Assembly (NCBI RefSeq): GCF_037893015.1
Contig: NC_133665.1
Coordinates: forward strand, 40,500,537 to 40,564,536
Length of the DNA: 64,000 nucleotides
Reading direction: 5' to 3'
From: Macrotis lagotis
Taxonomy: Eukaryota > Chordata > Mammalia > Peramelemorphia > Peramelidae
The position numbers and the translations under genes were made by a program. The notes beneath the pieces were generated by a model. The model was not told where the DNA came from. It saw only the letters and a program-made list of their open reading frames with translations, and made no database searches. Below are positions 46,365 to 57,143 of the stretch, in pieces; positions within the stretch are counted from its first letter, which is position 1, and every line of letters begins with the position of its first letter.

Positions 46365-46725
46365 AATGGGGTAGTGGAAAGAATATTTGACTTGCAGTCA
46401 GAAGAACTGAGTTAAGTTCCAACTCAGACTAGTCATGTGACTTGGATCAAGTCATTTAGCCTTTCTATGCATTAATTTTCCTGTCTGTGGAGTAATAGAA
46501 TTAATACTTACGCAGTTTATCTGCTTCCTGAGGTTGTGAGTCAGTCAATCAATTAGCTGTCTCTATCCACTGTGCTATGATATTGCTAATGATGGAGAGA
46601 ACTATAAAGACCAAAATAAAAAAAAGTTTCTGCTTTCAAGGAACTTACATTCTTTAGGGGGAAATAAATACACAAATAAATAAATACAAAATTATTCCAA
46701 ATGACAGAAGGACCAGTATTCCAAA
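46365..46725. repeat. MIR (+) abutting L2 3' end (-)
   Basis: 46365-46540 plus MIR (GGCAATGGGGTAGTGGAAAG, GATCAAGTCATTTAGCCTTT). 46535-46720 minus L2 (GTCAGTCAATCAATTAGCTG, AGGAACTTACATTCTTTAGG). Confidence 0.65.
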
Positions 46726-46804
46726 TAAGACAAGTATATTTTGGTTGTGACCAATGTGGAAATACAATTTGCTTGACTCTGCTTATCTTATATAGAGACT
46801 CACT

Positions 46805-46965
46805 TTTTCTTTGTTTTTTTTTTTTTACAAGGCAATCGGGTTAAGTGGCTTGCCCAAGGCCACACAGCTAAGTAATTATTAAGTGTCTGAGGCTGAATTT
46901 GAACTCAGGTACTCCTGACTCCCGGGCCTGTGCTCTATCCGCTGTACCACCTAGCTGCCCCTTCA
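46805..46965 (-). mobile_element. SINE1/WSINE-type element
   Basis: Poly-T at the left (46815-46826), then GGCAATCGGGTTAAGTGGCT through to CACCTAGCTGCCCC. The target duplication is blurred by T-richness. Confidence 0.85.
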
Positions 46966-47756
46966 TTTTCTTTTTTTAAGACAGTGATAAAAGGTAACAA
47001 ATAATAAATACTTAATAATTGAAAAAATAAATTAATAAAAATATTTACTAGAAAGAAAAGACAAAAAAATATGTCCAAACAAGTTGCAAAATATAAAGTA
47101 CAAAAATATATCCAAAAATAGAGTAATTTCTTGGGGATGGAGGGCACAAGCCACTGGGAGGGTATCAGAAAGGGATCCAAGGTACACACAAGTCAAAGTT
47201 TGCCGACTTTGTACTTTGGTCTAAAGTTGACTTTGGAACTAGAGATTAATCAGGAGGGAGGAGGGGCACAGACATAAATTCTAGGGGGTGAGGGAATATG
47301 CTTTTACTTGTTTTCTTAGTCCAACTCTGAAATGAATAGACCTATACGATTTAGGAGAAAGAAAACATTCCTTTTTGCATAGAACTCTCCAATATGGAAG
47401 AACTAATTTTTTTTGGTACAAAATCTTAGTCTTACTGTAGCAGGTTGTGCTGACAGTGTGGGCAAAAGATATGGGCCAAATTCTGAAGGTTGGCTTCCTC
47501 TTGTGGTTTCCACAACTCCTTGATGTTGAGAAGGAGGCAAGTAGCACAAGACTAGATACTTTGTCTGGCAGAAGGTGGGTCTCTTGGTGAAAAAAAGGGT
47601 CCCTAACAGAACTTGTGTTGATTTTAGGGGAAATATAGAATTTACTTAAATTCATAGCATGTATCATTTTCAGGAGTTGCTGAAAATTCTGAATGTATAT
47701 TTTGTGAAATATACAAAAATTATGTTAAACAAAGCCACAGATACGTGATAAACTTC
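46966..47756. other. No recognised feature
   Basis: Unassigned. The 128-codon minus-strand frame at 47281-47667 shows no family motif that I recognise and has no gene context. Confidence 0.45.
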
Positions 47757-48100
47757 AGCTTGGTGCTCTGGAAGAAGCACAGGGTTAAAAGTCAGAAGAT
47801 ATGGATTCTAATTCAGACTGCTTCTTATTATTTATATAACCTTGAACTGAAGCCACTTTACTCCTCAGTTTCATCAATTGTATAATGAGATATTTAGACA
47901 AGACAGTGTTCAGTATCCAGGTTCTTGGAGATATTTCTGACTTTTCCCTTATTTTATCTGTTCTGCATATATCTTGTATTTGTCTAGTTATTTACATGCT
48001 TTATCTTCTATTGCATTACATACTTTGATGCCAGTTCTTCCCTTTGAATCCCCAACTCTTGGCACACAATAAGTGTTTGTTGACTGGCTGATTCATCTAA
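47757..48100 (+). mobile_element. MIR followed by L2 3' end
   Basis: 47757-47905 MIR (GTCAGAAGATATGGATTCTA, CTCAGTTTCATCAATTGTAT). 47935-48098 L2 3' end (GGCACACAATAAGTGTTTGT, TGACTGGCTGATTC). Confidence 0.65.
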
Positions 48101-48104
48101 TATA

Positions 48105-48218
48105 GATGGATAGAGAGAGAGATAGATAGATAATTAGACATCTATCTCTATCTCTATCTCTATCTCTATCTCTATCTCTATCTCTATCTCTATCTCTATC
48201 TCTATCTCTATCTCTATA
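48105..48218. repeat. (GATA)n facing (CTATCT)n
   Basis: GATAGAGA/GATA units (48108-48131) are followed after about ten bases by some 13 perfect CTATCT hexamers (48141-48218). The two arms are partly complementary. Confidence 0.9.
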
Positions 48219-48479
48219 AAAGTTACCAAGTCCTTTTTATTCTTTCTTTGAAATGTTTCTAAAATTCATTTCCATGTCTATTAGCCTAATCTAGTCTTTC
48301 ATCTCTTCATATCTAAATTGCTTCTACAATCTCCCTGTGTTTTTTTCTCTTCTGTTCTGTTCCATAGACAATTTTGCTTTTTTCTTTATATCACTCAAAA
48401 ACATTTTATGATACCTGATTTACTAAAAACTTTTTAATGCTTTACCATCCTTACCCTTACAATTCATGGCACTCTGGTA

Positions 48480-49017
48480 TTGAAAGTATTTGGAAGATTT
48501 ACATAAACCAATGCAAATTACAGTGAGCAGAACCATGAAAACTGACTATAATTAAAATTGCTTGCTGCAATGTTATAATGACTGTCTGACCCCAAGGAAG
48601 GAAAATGAAAAAAACTTTTCAAGGGAAGAGGCAGAATATGACCCCAGGTATGGAATTTTTATATAGTATCAGTTTTTTGAAATGTTTTTAATTTGTTCAT
48701 CTAATTGTCCTTCTTTTTAAATTTTTAATCATAAGACTTAGTGCTCTGGGAGGGGAAGAGGCTATGCCTTGAGAAATGAAAGTAAAATAAAAACAAAATC
48801 TAGCAATTTTTAAAAATGTACTCTATGCTTTCTTTAGAATTTTAAAACACTCACAAAGTAGGTCATTCAATTCTTTCCCCATCTCCCCATTTTACAGATC
48901 AGAAAATGAGTTCACAAAGAGGTGAAGTGATTTGCCCAAAGTAATGCTAGGAATGTGTTGAAACCAGAAATTGAACCTATCTTTTAATTACTAGACCATT
49001 GTTCTTACCATTAGACC
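48480..49017. repeat. L1 3' fragment (+) and MIR (-)
   Basis: 48480-48795 resembles an old L1 3' end (AGTGAGCAGAACCATGAAAA, CTCTGGGAGGGGAAGAGG). 48840-49017 is an inverted MIR (CCCCATTTTACAGATCAGAA). Confidence 0.55.
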
Positions 49018-49084
49018 ATGGTGTTTTTCTAACACCATTTGTGTCTGCTTCCTCCCTTTTCATTTGTCATCTGTTCTTTCTCAT

Positions 49085-49605
49085 CACGTTATTATTATTA
49101 TTATTATTTATTTATTTGAATAGAGATATAAACTATTTCTCTTCTATCTTAACCATAGGTTATTCCCTAATGCTTTGCTTTTGATCTCTATTTTTTCCCT
49201 TTTACATTATTTGGAGAATTAAACCATTCTTATGAGTTATTTAGATTATTTCCCTCTTGTGTCCTACTAGTATGTGAAATAAATTCTTCCCTCTAACCAT
49301 ATCAAGTCTTCTTATTGTTCTCTGAGTATATTTTTCTCATTTCTACATCTAGCTCCTTTCTGGCCTAGAATTCCTTCTACCTTCCTCTCTGTCTCTTCTA
49401 AATCTTATCCATCTTTCGGGGCCAAGTTTGAATGTTATCTCCTCTAGGAAGTTATTTCCAACTATTTTAGGCTTCAGTTCTTGGTTCCTCTACTTTGAAA
49501 TTACTTAGTTTACATGTCCTGTAATTTTAACATGTCATTATATAATGCCTTGAGCTATTGATTTCATGGTTTTATGCTCATTGAATTTGGGGAATTTAGA
49601 TGAAC
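49085..49605 (+). repeat. (ATT)n and an L2 fragment
   Basis: A short (ATT)n/(TTTA)n run at 49089-49117. 49300-49600 is L2 (AATGTTATCTCCTCTAGGAA, AAATTACTTAGTTTACATGT). Confidence 0.55.
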
Positions 49606-49689
49606 ATAACGTAAGAGATTTGGATTTGAATTATGCCTATGATACAAATTGATTCTGTGATCCATGAAAAATCATTTAAGTTCTTGTTG

Positions 49690-50025
49690 CTCCAGGCAAC
49701 TTTCTAGGAAGGTCAATGGTTCTAGATTCAGGAGAGTTAGATCCGAATTCCAACTCCAACAATAGCTGTCAGCTAACCTTTCCTCAGAAATAAAATGAAT
49801 GAGTTGGACTAGATCAAAGGTTCTTCAACTTTTTTGTATACTGATGGTCTATGGATGCCTTTTTAGAAAAATATGTTTAAGTGATCAAAGGAAATGATAT
49901 AGTTTAAAGATTAGTGAAAAATAAAGATGTGACTTTTCACCATCCAATTCATTTGATCTCCTTAAATATCATCATGGACCTTTTTGGGGGGTTCATGGAA
50001 ACTAGGTTTAATAGCCCTGGACTAG
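49690..50025. repeat. MIR remnant and possible hAT-type fossil
   Basis: 49700-49815 is a decayed MIR (GAGTTGGACTAGATCAAAGG). 49818-50022 starts CAAAGGTTCTTCAACTTTTT and ends GGTTTAATAGCCCTGG, weak inverted termini of the kind seen in old mammalian non-autonomous hAT elements. Confidence 0.35.
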
Positions 50026-50816
50026 AGTCAGAGCTAAGATGGTGGTAGAGTTGCAGGAAGCTTTATATGAACTTCTTCTTAGTTCCCAGAGCCTCCAAAA
50101 GAGCCCCTAAAAGTTTGCAGGTCCCTAGACTGAGCTGTACCTAAATAAGTACAATACTCATACGCTAAGAAAGCAACATCAGGTCTAATCTAACCTTCCT
50201 TCTGAAAACACAGCAGAGCTTAATCCTAACATCATTTTAAGATAGGGAATATAAGGGGAAAATAATTCTATTATAAAAATTTATTATAGCAATAGGGACA
50301 TACAATATATAAATCTAAAAAAAGGGGAGCAACTCCAAAACATCTATAAGCAAAGCCTTGAAAATATAACATGGATACAAAATTAACTAGGATTCCTAGG
50401 AAAGATACTACAGGAGTTTTTAAAAGAATTAACTTTTTTTTTAAGTAAGTGAAATAAGAACACCAAAGGAGAAAATGGAAAAGAAATGAGAACTGTGGAA
50501 GAAAGAATTGAACAAAATAATTATCAACATGTTATAAAACCTGCTGATGCAAAAAATTTCCTGAAAATTATAATGGACTAAATAGAAGATAGTGACTATA
50601 TGAGACAAGAAATGTTTTTTTTTAAGTTAAAAGACTGAAAAAATGAAAGAAAATGTTAGATATGTTATAGCAAAAATAACTGACCTGGAAAACATGCTGT
50701 GGAGAAAAAAATTTAAGGACCACTGGACTACTGAAAAGCCGTGACTAAAAAAAAATGAGTACAAATATCATATTTCAAGAAATCTTAAAGAGAATTACCT
50801 AGCTCTATTAGAAACA

Positions 50817-50962
50817 GAGGCAAAGGGGGCAACTAGTTGGCAAAGTGGATGGAGTACCCACCCTGTAGTCAGGAGGACCTGAATTCAAATCCAGCCACAG
50901 ACACTTCATAATCACCTAGCTATGTGACCTTGGGCAAGTCACTTAACCTCATTGCCTTGCAA

Positions 50963-51034
<72 letters not shown>

Positions 51035-51098
51035 GAAGGAAGGAAGGAAGGAAGGAAGGAAGGAAAGGAAGAAAGAAAAGAAAAAATTGGAGGCAAAG
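50817..51098 (+). mobile_element. SINE1/WSINE-type element with (GAAA)n(GGAA)n tail
   Basis: GAGGCAAAG at 50817-50825 and 51090-51098 flanks a SINE whose tail has become about 110 bp of GAAA then GGAA units (50960-51066). The insertion splits the L1 ORF1. Confidence 0.85.
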
Positions 51099-51510
51099 TG
51101 AAAGCAGAAATAAATTTGTCAATCATCTTCCAAAAGAAGCCCTCAAATAAAATCTCCCAGAAATAGTATAATTAAAAGTCAAAGATTTCAGATCAAAGAA
51201 AAATTCCTTCAAGCATCCTGAAAGAAAACATTCAAATACTGAGAATCCACAGTGAGGACCCCACATGATTTAACAGCCACTATTGTGAAAGACCAGAGGT
51301 TGAAAATATAATATTCTAGAAGACAAAGGATATAAACTTCTAGTCAAGAATAGTTCAGAAAAATATAAGTATAATGCTACTATGATACCACGAGAGAAAT
51401 GATTGCCACTATCCACTTCCAGATCACAAATCTAGGTCAGACTGAAGAAGGTAAAGTGTGGGTTGGCATTCTGTTCCAGGATATAAAATGAACCTTTAAT
51501 GATGAAGATT

Positions 51511-51674
51511 TCTAAACATTCTTTTTTATAAGGTTATTGCAAGGCAATGGGGTTAAGTGGCTTGCCCAAGGCCACACAGCTAGGTAATTATTAAGTGTCT
51601 GAGGTCAGATTTGAACTCAGGTACTTCTGACTCCAGGGCTGGTGTGCCACTTAGCCACCCCTCTAAACATTCTT
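51511..51674 (-). mobile_element. SINE1/WSINE-type element with perfect 13-bp TSD
   Basis: TCTAAACATTCTT at 51511-51523 and 51662-51674. The SINE is nearly consensus but lacks about 12 bases of the head near 51643. Confidence 0.9.
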
Positions 51675-52640
51675 GATGTAAAGTCCAGTGCTACATAGAA
51701 ACTTTAAAGTTCAAAAAGAGTAGTTATGAGAAACATAAAATGATAAGTAAAAATGAAAATCATAAATGACTAAATATAGGAATAAACTGCTTACATTCAA
51801 ACATGGGGGTGAGGATATGTGTGCCCTCTCTGAAGTTTAATTTCATCAGGAGTCTTTAGAGGAAGTCTAATTAATTAAAGGAGCGATTCTGTTATGTTGA
51901 TCTTTAGAGGAAAATGGAAAGAGAGGACAAGAGGGAAAGGAAGATTAGGGGGAACATCTCACATAATTGGGGTGTTCAAACAGGAGAAAGGGGTGGAGGA
52001 GAGTGGCTGACATTTGAACTTCTGTGTCATTTGAACTGGACAAAGAATACACAGAGTTGGGTACAGAAATACATTTCACTTAAGAAGTGAAATAAGAGAG
52101 AAAGAGGTGAAGGGAGAAGATGGAATTAAGAGATAGATTAAGGGAGGTATTAGCTTTAAGAAAAACAAGCTCTACTCTTTTTGTTGTACCAAAGAATGAG
52201 AAACCAAGAGGATGCCTATAAAATGGGAAATGGCTGAACAAATTATAGACATATAAATGTGATGCAATATAAATTGTGCTATTAAAATGTTGAAGAGAAT
52301 AGTTTCAGAGAAATCTAGGAAGACTCCTGTGAATTGATTTAGGATGAAGTGAACTAAAGCAGAATAATTTAGACAAGGACAATAAAATGGAAAAGACAAA
52401 TGACTGTGAAAGAATTAGAAATTTTGATCAGTGAAATGAACAGCTATGATTCCAGAGAATTAGTGAAAAAATATGCTTTTCATCCCTGACAGAGAAGTGA
52501 AGGATTCAGAGTGCATATACACAAATATATCTACATATAAACATACATATACACACATACATACACACATATATAATGATATGACTAATGTAGAAATTTG
52601 TTTTAATTAACTAAGTTTGTAATAGAGATTGTATTTTTCT

Positions 52641-52690
52641 TTCCTTTTTAATTGAAGTAGGTGATTGGTAGTGGGCAAAAGGGGATGGGG

Positions 52691-52746
<56 letters not shown>

Positions 52747-53234
52747 AGACATGAATAGGTTCATAGCTGTAGAGAACTTCCAAATCAATGACTTTGCAAC
52801 TTGAATACAGAATTAAATTGTTTCATAATTCAAGAATATGTACTGAGCATAAACTATGAACAAAGTTCTCCATTGCTTTATTGTGGTCCCAGAGATGATT
52901 TTGGATTTTCAAAGATTATGTCCCAATTATATGGTTTACCAAGCCCTTATCTCATAAGTTTTGGATAGAGGCAGTAGAAATATTATCATTTACTGCTTCT
53001 CCATGCCTTTGCATTGCTGGTCATCTATTCCTGGTACACATTCCCTTAAACTTCACTTTTTAGAATCTCTGTTTCAAATCTCTGTTTCTGATTCAGGGAC
53101 TCCATTCCATGCAGAACCTTTCCTATTTTCCTCCAGTGACTCGTGTCTTCTATCCAAGTTCAACTTGTGTCTATTCTGAAGATAAATAGACAGACAGATA
53201 ATAGATAGATGGATGGATGGATGGAGATGTTGTT
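52641..53234. other. (GA)n microsatellite and unassigned DNA
   Basis: (GA)n at 52694-52743. The remainder is unassigned. GATA and GGAT units lie at 53190-53227. Confidence 0.6.
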
Positions 53235-53945
53235 TTGTCAATTAGGTGCTGCAGTAGGTGTTGGTGGTGATGGACCTGGAGTCAAGGAAACATGAGTTTG
53301 CAAGCTACCTCAGGTAAATACTAGCTCTGTGGCCCTAGACAAATCACTTAACTCTGTTTGCCACAATTTCCTCAAGAATAAAATAGAGATAATATCTACC
53401 TTCCAGAGCTGTGGTGAGAATCAAGAGATTTCATGTATGTATGTGAATACATACCACACACATTTATCTGTATAAACATATATATTCACACATATACATA
53501 TGCATGAACCTATAATTATAATAGATTGTATAGCATATATATTATGGACTCATATATGTAATGTCTATGAACTCATGTATATATAATTGCATTTAATAAG
53601 ATTATTTATGCAATGTGTAATATAGGTATGGAATATATACATATATGAATATATACAAATATATATGATATGAGATTATATAGCACTAAAATGTGTTTAT
53701 ATCAAATGAAAATTTATGTCAAATCAAATAATGATTAAATGAAATTTATATATAATATACATTGGTATTTTATATAAATCTCATATTTTGCACATCTTAA
53801 AATAGTATAGAGATGTTAGCTATTATTATTGCTTTTTCCAGATATATTATAAGGGCAGGGACAGTTGAACTTTTTCTTTGTATCTCCACTAGTATATATA
53901 GGTAAATGCTGATTGGATGAATGAATGAATGAATGAATGAACTCG
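53235..53945 (+). repeat. MIR, TA-rich tract and L2 terminus
   Basis: 53235-53440 MIR (GACCTGGAGTCAAGGAAACA, GACAAATCACTTAACTCTG). 53450-53770 is TATA/CATA-rich. 53845-53945 L2 3' end with (GAAT)n (53916-53941). Confidence 0.65.
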
Positions 53946-54224
53946 AGTTTCAAAGGAAAAGTTTAGTGGCTTAACCAAGGCTACACTTGGTACAGAATAA
54001 TCTGTTGTAGCAGTGTCTGAAAACTTGAAAATATTAAATAAAATCTAGCTATCTAAAATAAGAATATTGTACATAGATATTATCTAGTAAGACAAGTCTA
54101 ATGATCAATAGACATTTCCAATGTCTCAACCACCCAAATCCTAAAATCCAATAATTTATTTAGACTTCCAAGATAAGGAAAATCTCTTTATCATTTCAGC
54201 TTGGCACCCTCTTTGCAATTTTTA

Positions 54225-54320
54225 AAGTCTTTGAAAGTTGTGTGACTGAGGAGAGGGAAGCAAGAATGGAGGAAAATTGTAAAACTCAAAATAAATAGAA
54301 TCTTTCTTAAAAAAAAGAAA
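54225..54320 (+). mobile_element. L1 3' terminal fragment
   Basis: GACTGAGGAGAGGGAAGCAA, GTAAAACTCAAAATAAATAG and an A-rich end match the L1 terminus seen at 31820-31910. Confidence 0.55.
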
Positions 54321-54599
54321 TTTGTCTGGACGTTGAGATGTTAACTGACTCGCCCAGAATGAGAGAGCCAATATTTGTCAAAGACAGCATCTTCTTGATC
54401 TTCTTGAATTTAAGGTCCACTCCGTCAGTGAAATCAGAAGTCCATATTCCTTTTCCTATGTAGACTTAAAGAATTTTGTCATTGGCTTTGATCTTTATGG
54501 ATTTTGTATAATTGCAGTTTATCTAAGTTATAGCTGGACGATTTTTTTAAAAGCCTAGCTATAAAACTTTGGCATTGCACATAGTATTACATAATGCTG

Positions 54600-55019
54600 C
54601 CTATATACAAGAAAGATGTCGAAGGTCATATTTTATTGGAAAAGGGCGTGAAGTCAACGGAAGAAAAAGGTCTTAGAGAGACTGTATATGTAAGACACCA
54701 TATCCTGACTATAGTGAGAACAGAGGGAAACGGTCGGAAGAAAGTACATTTAAGTTAATAAGGTGGGAGAGACAGTTTAGAAGTCCAGGGCGGTGGTCTG
54801 GGGAGGCAACGCTGGCAGGAATCAGATTTCAGAGTTGCAGCACTGATTGCAATGAGTCACTAAAGAGTCAGAGACCCTGAGAGCTGCCTTTGTTTCATTC
54901 TCCTGCTGATGCAGTCAGAGAGACAGCGGATTTCAACTTGTTGCGACTTTTTTTCCTTTCTCTCTCTTCCCTGAGTGCGAGCTCATGCAACTTAGGCTCT
55001 CGCTGCAAACTTCTTGAAA
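54600..55019 (+). promoter_or_regulatory. Putative promoter and 5' UTR of a secreted-protein gene
   Basis: This stretch is unique, less AT-rich than its surroundings and has more CpG dinucleotides than the flanking DNA (for example around 54647-54660, 54731, 54790, 54809, 54928, 54943, 54977 and 55001). A C/EBP-like palindrome ATTGCAAT (54846-54853) overlaps by one base an AP-1 site TGAGTCA (54853-54859). No convincing TATA box is seen at a fixed distance. The region leads directly into the ATG at 55020. The transcription start cannot be placed from sequence alone, so the left border is approximate. The promoter role is inferred from position and composition. Confidence 0.5.
54985..55017 (+). 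CDS. Upstream ORF of 10 codons just before the main ATG
   Basis: An ATG at 54985 opens a 10-codon frame that stops with TGA at 55015-55017, two bases before the ATG at 55020. If it lies in the mature 5' UTR it would reduce initiation at the main start or make it depend on reinitiation. Its own context is modest. That it is transcribed is an assumption. Confidence 0.35.
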   Translation: MQLRLSLQTS

Positions 55020-55030
55020 ATGCTTGCAAG
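55020..55030 (+). CDS. First coding exon: start of a signal peptide
   Basis: The ATG has an A at -3 (GAAAATGC), a good Kozak context. Eleven coding bases give M-L-A plus two bases of an arginine codon, then a splice donor AAG|GTACAA at 55030/55031. The intron runs 55031-55121 (91 bp). It has GT-AG ends, a branch-like CTTAACC near 55086-55092 and a polypyrimidine stretch before the acceptor TCTTTTAG. A tiny first coding exon and a short first intron are unusual but allowed. Splicing restores the arginine codon in phase with the next exon. Gene identity is not recognised. Confidence 0.6.
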
Positions 55031-55121
55031 GTACAAGTTCTGTTTTGATTCTTTCTCCTAAAGCAGCTTGTCACATACTTTCCATCTTAACCTATTCCTT
55101 TTCCTTGACAAACTCTTTTAG

Positions 55122-55204
55122 GCAGAACTGGGGATCCTGGGGTTTGTCTGTCCTGCTCTGGCAAGCCCTGATTTCTACTGGCATCCTCGCTCAGGACCCA
55201 GAAG
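55122..55204 (+). CDS. Second coding exon: signal-peptide core, phase-1 donor
   Basis: The exon is bounded by acceptor TCTTTTAG and a strong donor GAAG|GTAAGA. With exon 1 it encodes 31 residues: MLAR, then QNWGSW, a hydrophobic core GLSVLLWQALISTGILA, then QDPE. This is a canonical secretory signal peptide with likely cleavage after the A of GILA. The exon ends in phase 1, typical of genes whose signal peptide precedes phase-1 extracellular modules such as Ig, FN3, EGF or sushi. The frame is also open upstream of the acceptor through the intron, so an unspliced start cannot be excluded. No later exon is recognised before the window ends. The protein family is unknown to me. Confidence 0.6.
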
Positions 55205-56540
55205 GTAAGAAATCTCCCCCACCACTCCCCATCCCGACTCGAGGCACTTTCAGATAAAATCAGGGGAAGGACATGATGTCCCAAAGGCAGGATGGTGATT
55301 GTAGAGACTCTAACTGTTCTTGCTAACCGTTGTCCCTTAAGGAATTTGGTAAAAAGTTACAGGCTGCAACTGCTCCTCATTCCTGAACATAAATGGAGAA
55401 GGAGAAAGTGCGCTTTCTACATAAGAGAGCTTGTTATGAAATTATTCACTGACAGATCCCAGTGTAACTTAGAAGTGTGCTTCCAGTTCATGAAAGACAC
55501 CGAGGCTTACAAAATACAATGATGGAGAGAAGCAGGCGGGAGGGAAGAAGCTATTATAAGGACTGATGAAGACCGGTGCTTGGAATGTTGCAGTCAAGTT
55601 GGGTAGAGAATATATATATATATATATATATGTAAATATACATATATACATATATACATATATATGTAAATATACATATATATGTAAATGTTCAGTTGAT
55701 CCTCCAAATGAGTATGGTTACTGAGTGCTATTAGATGATCTCAATGGGTAAAATGGAAAGAATTAAAACTAAAATAAATTCATGGAAAAAATAATTTCCC
55801 TTTCCACATGTGGAATATTTTCCTTTTTATAATGCCCACAGTGTTTGCTCTTTGGGGCATGCCTCTTCAATGGACACATCTCAAAGAGGAACCAATATGT
55901 TTTAATTCAAGGGGGAATCATTCTGGTGCTCTGTTCTTTGAACAATTATTAAGAAACCCTCCTAATAATTGTGTCCTGAAATGGAATAGATTGCCTTTGG
56001 AGGTGTCTGTCATTGGAGGTCTCCTGGTTAGGACAAGGGAGGGAATCACCTGTTAGAGATGTGGTTAAAGGGAATTCAAAGCTCAGGCAGAAGTTGGACA
56101 AGATTATTTCTGAGGGAGAGTCTTTCCAACTCTTGAGCTTTGGGGAATTTTTGCCAATGAGTAGGTCAACTAGTATTGCTTATCAGAACAGTTCAGATTG
56201 GTTCTACAATATAAATTCAACCTCAATGGGAACTGGTGGGTTTTGAGATTAGGAGTATCATCGATTGCTTTTCAATGGAATAAGTGCTTTTGGGATCTCC
56301 AAACAGGCTAGGAAAGATAACAGACAATAACTATAGCATGAATAACAACTCCAGTGATAGAAGCTTCCAAAATGGTAGCAGGAGAGAGGGATTCTTGTGT
56401 ATATATTATTGGCTCATATATGTAATGTATATGAACTCATGATAGTCCATTCCATTTGGATAGCTCGAGGATAGTTTCCCTAATGACTCATTTGTAAATA
56501 GAATGTGGAATCATTCAATCCCAAGGATAGAATGTATTGA
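55205..56540. other. Putative intron start, with a (TA)n/(TACA)n tract
   Basis: After the exon donor at 55205 the sequence is unassigned. A TA/TACA microsatellite lies at 55606-55688. No further exon is visible. Confidence 0.5.
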
Positions 56541-56544
56541 GAAA

Positions 56545-56830
56545 AGTACTTCACATTTAAAGGACCTGGGTTCAAATCCCACCTTTTGATAGTAGGATTT
56601 AGTGACTGTTTCTTCCTTTTAAATATGAGAAAAACAAAAAAAAATAAGTATTTAAAATTTTTACAAAAAAAGTCATGTAATTTAGCAAACTATTTACCCA
56701 ACTCAACTCATTTATTTATTTATCCATTTAACAAACATTTACTATTCCAAGCCCAGTGCTAGATGGTTTAGCAGACTCAGAGGTTTATAAGACATGATAC
56801 CTACCTTCCAGGAAACAGGGATTGAGATGG
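56545..56830. repeat. MIR fragment and inverted L2-like end
   Basis: 56545-56620 MIR B-box region (GGACCTGGGTTCAAATCCCA). 56705-56825 resembles an inverted L2 end (AACAAACATTTACTATTCCA). Confidence 0.5.
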
Positions 56831-57143
56831 AATTTATGATTTTGTTGATTAAAGGGAATTTCCAAATGAGGAAGCTCCCTCTCCCTATGCAGGTAAGCTC
56901 CTTTTTTTGAACTCAGAGTCTGTGCTTCTGAGAGGTTAGGTCTTACCTAGAATCTCTTAGCTGGTAAAGGTCAGAACCTGGGTCAGCCTTACTCTGATGT
57001 CAGCCTTCTTTCTAATATGCTATACTGTTTTAAGACCTGTAAAATAACAAGAACATAAGGCTTGCTAAATCACATGGCATTTTTTTGTTAAAATTCTAAG
57101 TGTTTGAATTTTTGTTTTTTTCTCAAAATGTTTACTTTTTTAT

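Larger units (their letters stand above)
50030..52640 (+). mobile_element. HAL1-like L1: 5' UTR, ORF1, 3' UTR without ORF2
   Basis: Begins AGCTAAGATGGTGGTAGAGT, an L1 5' end. An ORF1 coiled-coil part and the RNA-binding domain follow (a CAAAGTGAAAGCAGAAATAA/CCTCAAATAAAATCTCCCAG segment at 51094-51155). 3' sequence continues directly (52190-52470). No endonuclease or RT motif is found. It could be a true half-L1 lineage or a private deletion. Two SINEs interrupt it. Confidence 0.65.

Noticed and set aside
47281-47667. 128-codon minus-strand frame as a gene
   Set aside because: No recognisable domain, no promoter or splice context, and ordinary AT-rich composition. Frames of this length are expected by chance in 64 kb.
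48141-48218. CRISPR-like array
   Set aside because: The units are contiguous hexamers without spacers; it is a microsatellite in vertebrate DNA.
50924-51166. Lysine/glutamate/arginine-rich frame
   Set aside because: Translation of a (GAAA)n/(GGAA)n SINE tail.
55024-55257. Single 77-codon frame covering the second exon
   Set aside because: It would start inside the predicted intron, lacks a signal-peptide N-terminus and runs through both splice sites. The spliced two-exon model is better supported.
55087-55284. Minus-strand frame opposite exon 2
   Set aside because: Shadow of the plus-strand exon with no motif or splice support.
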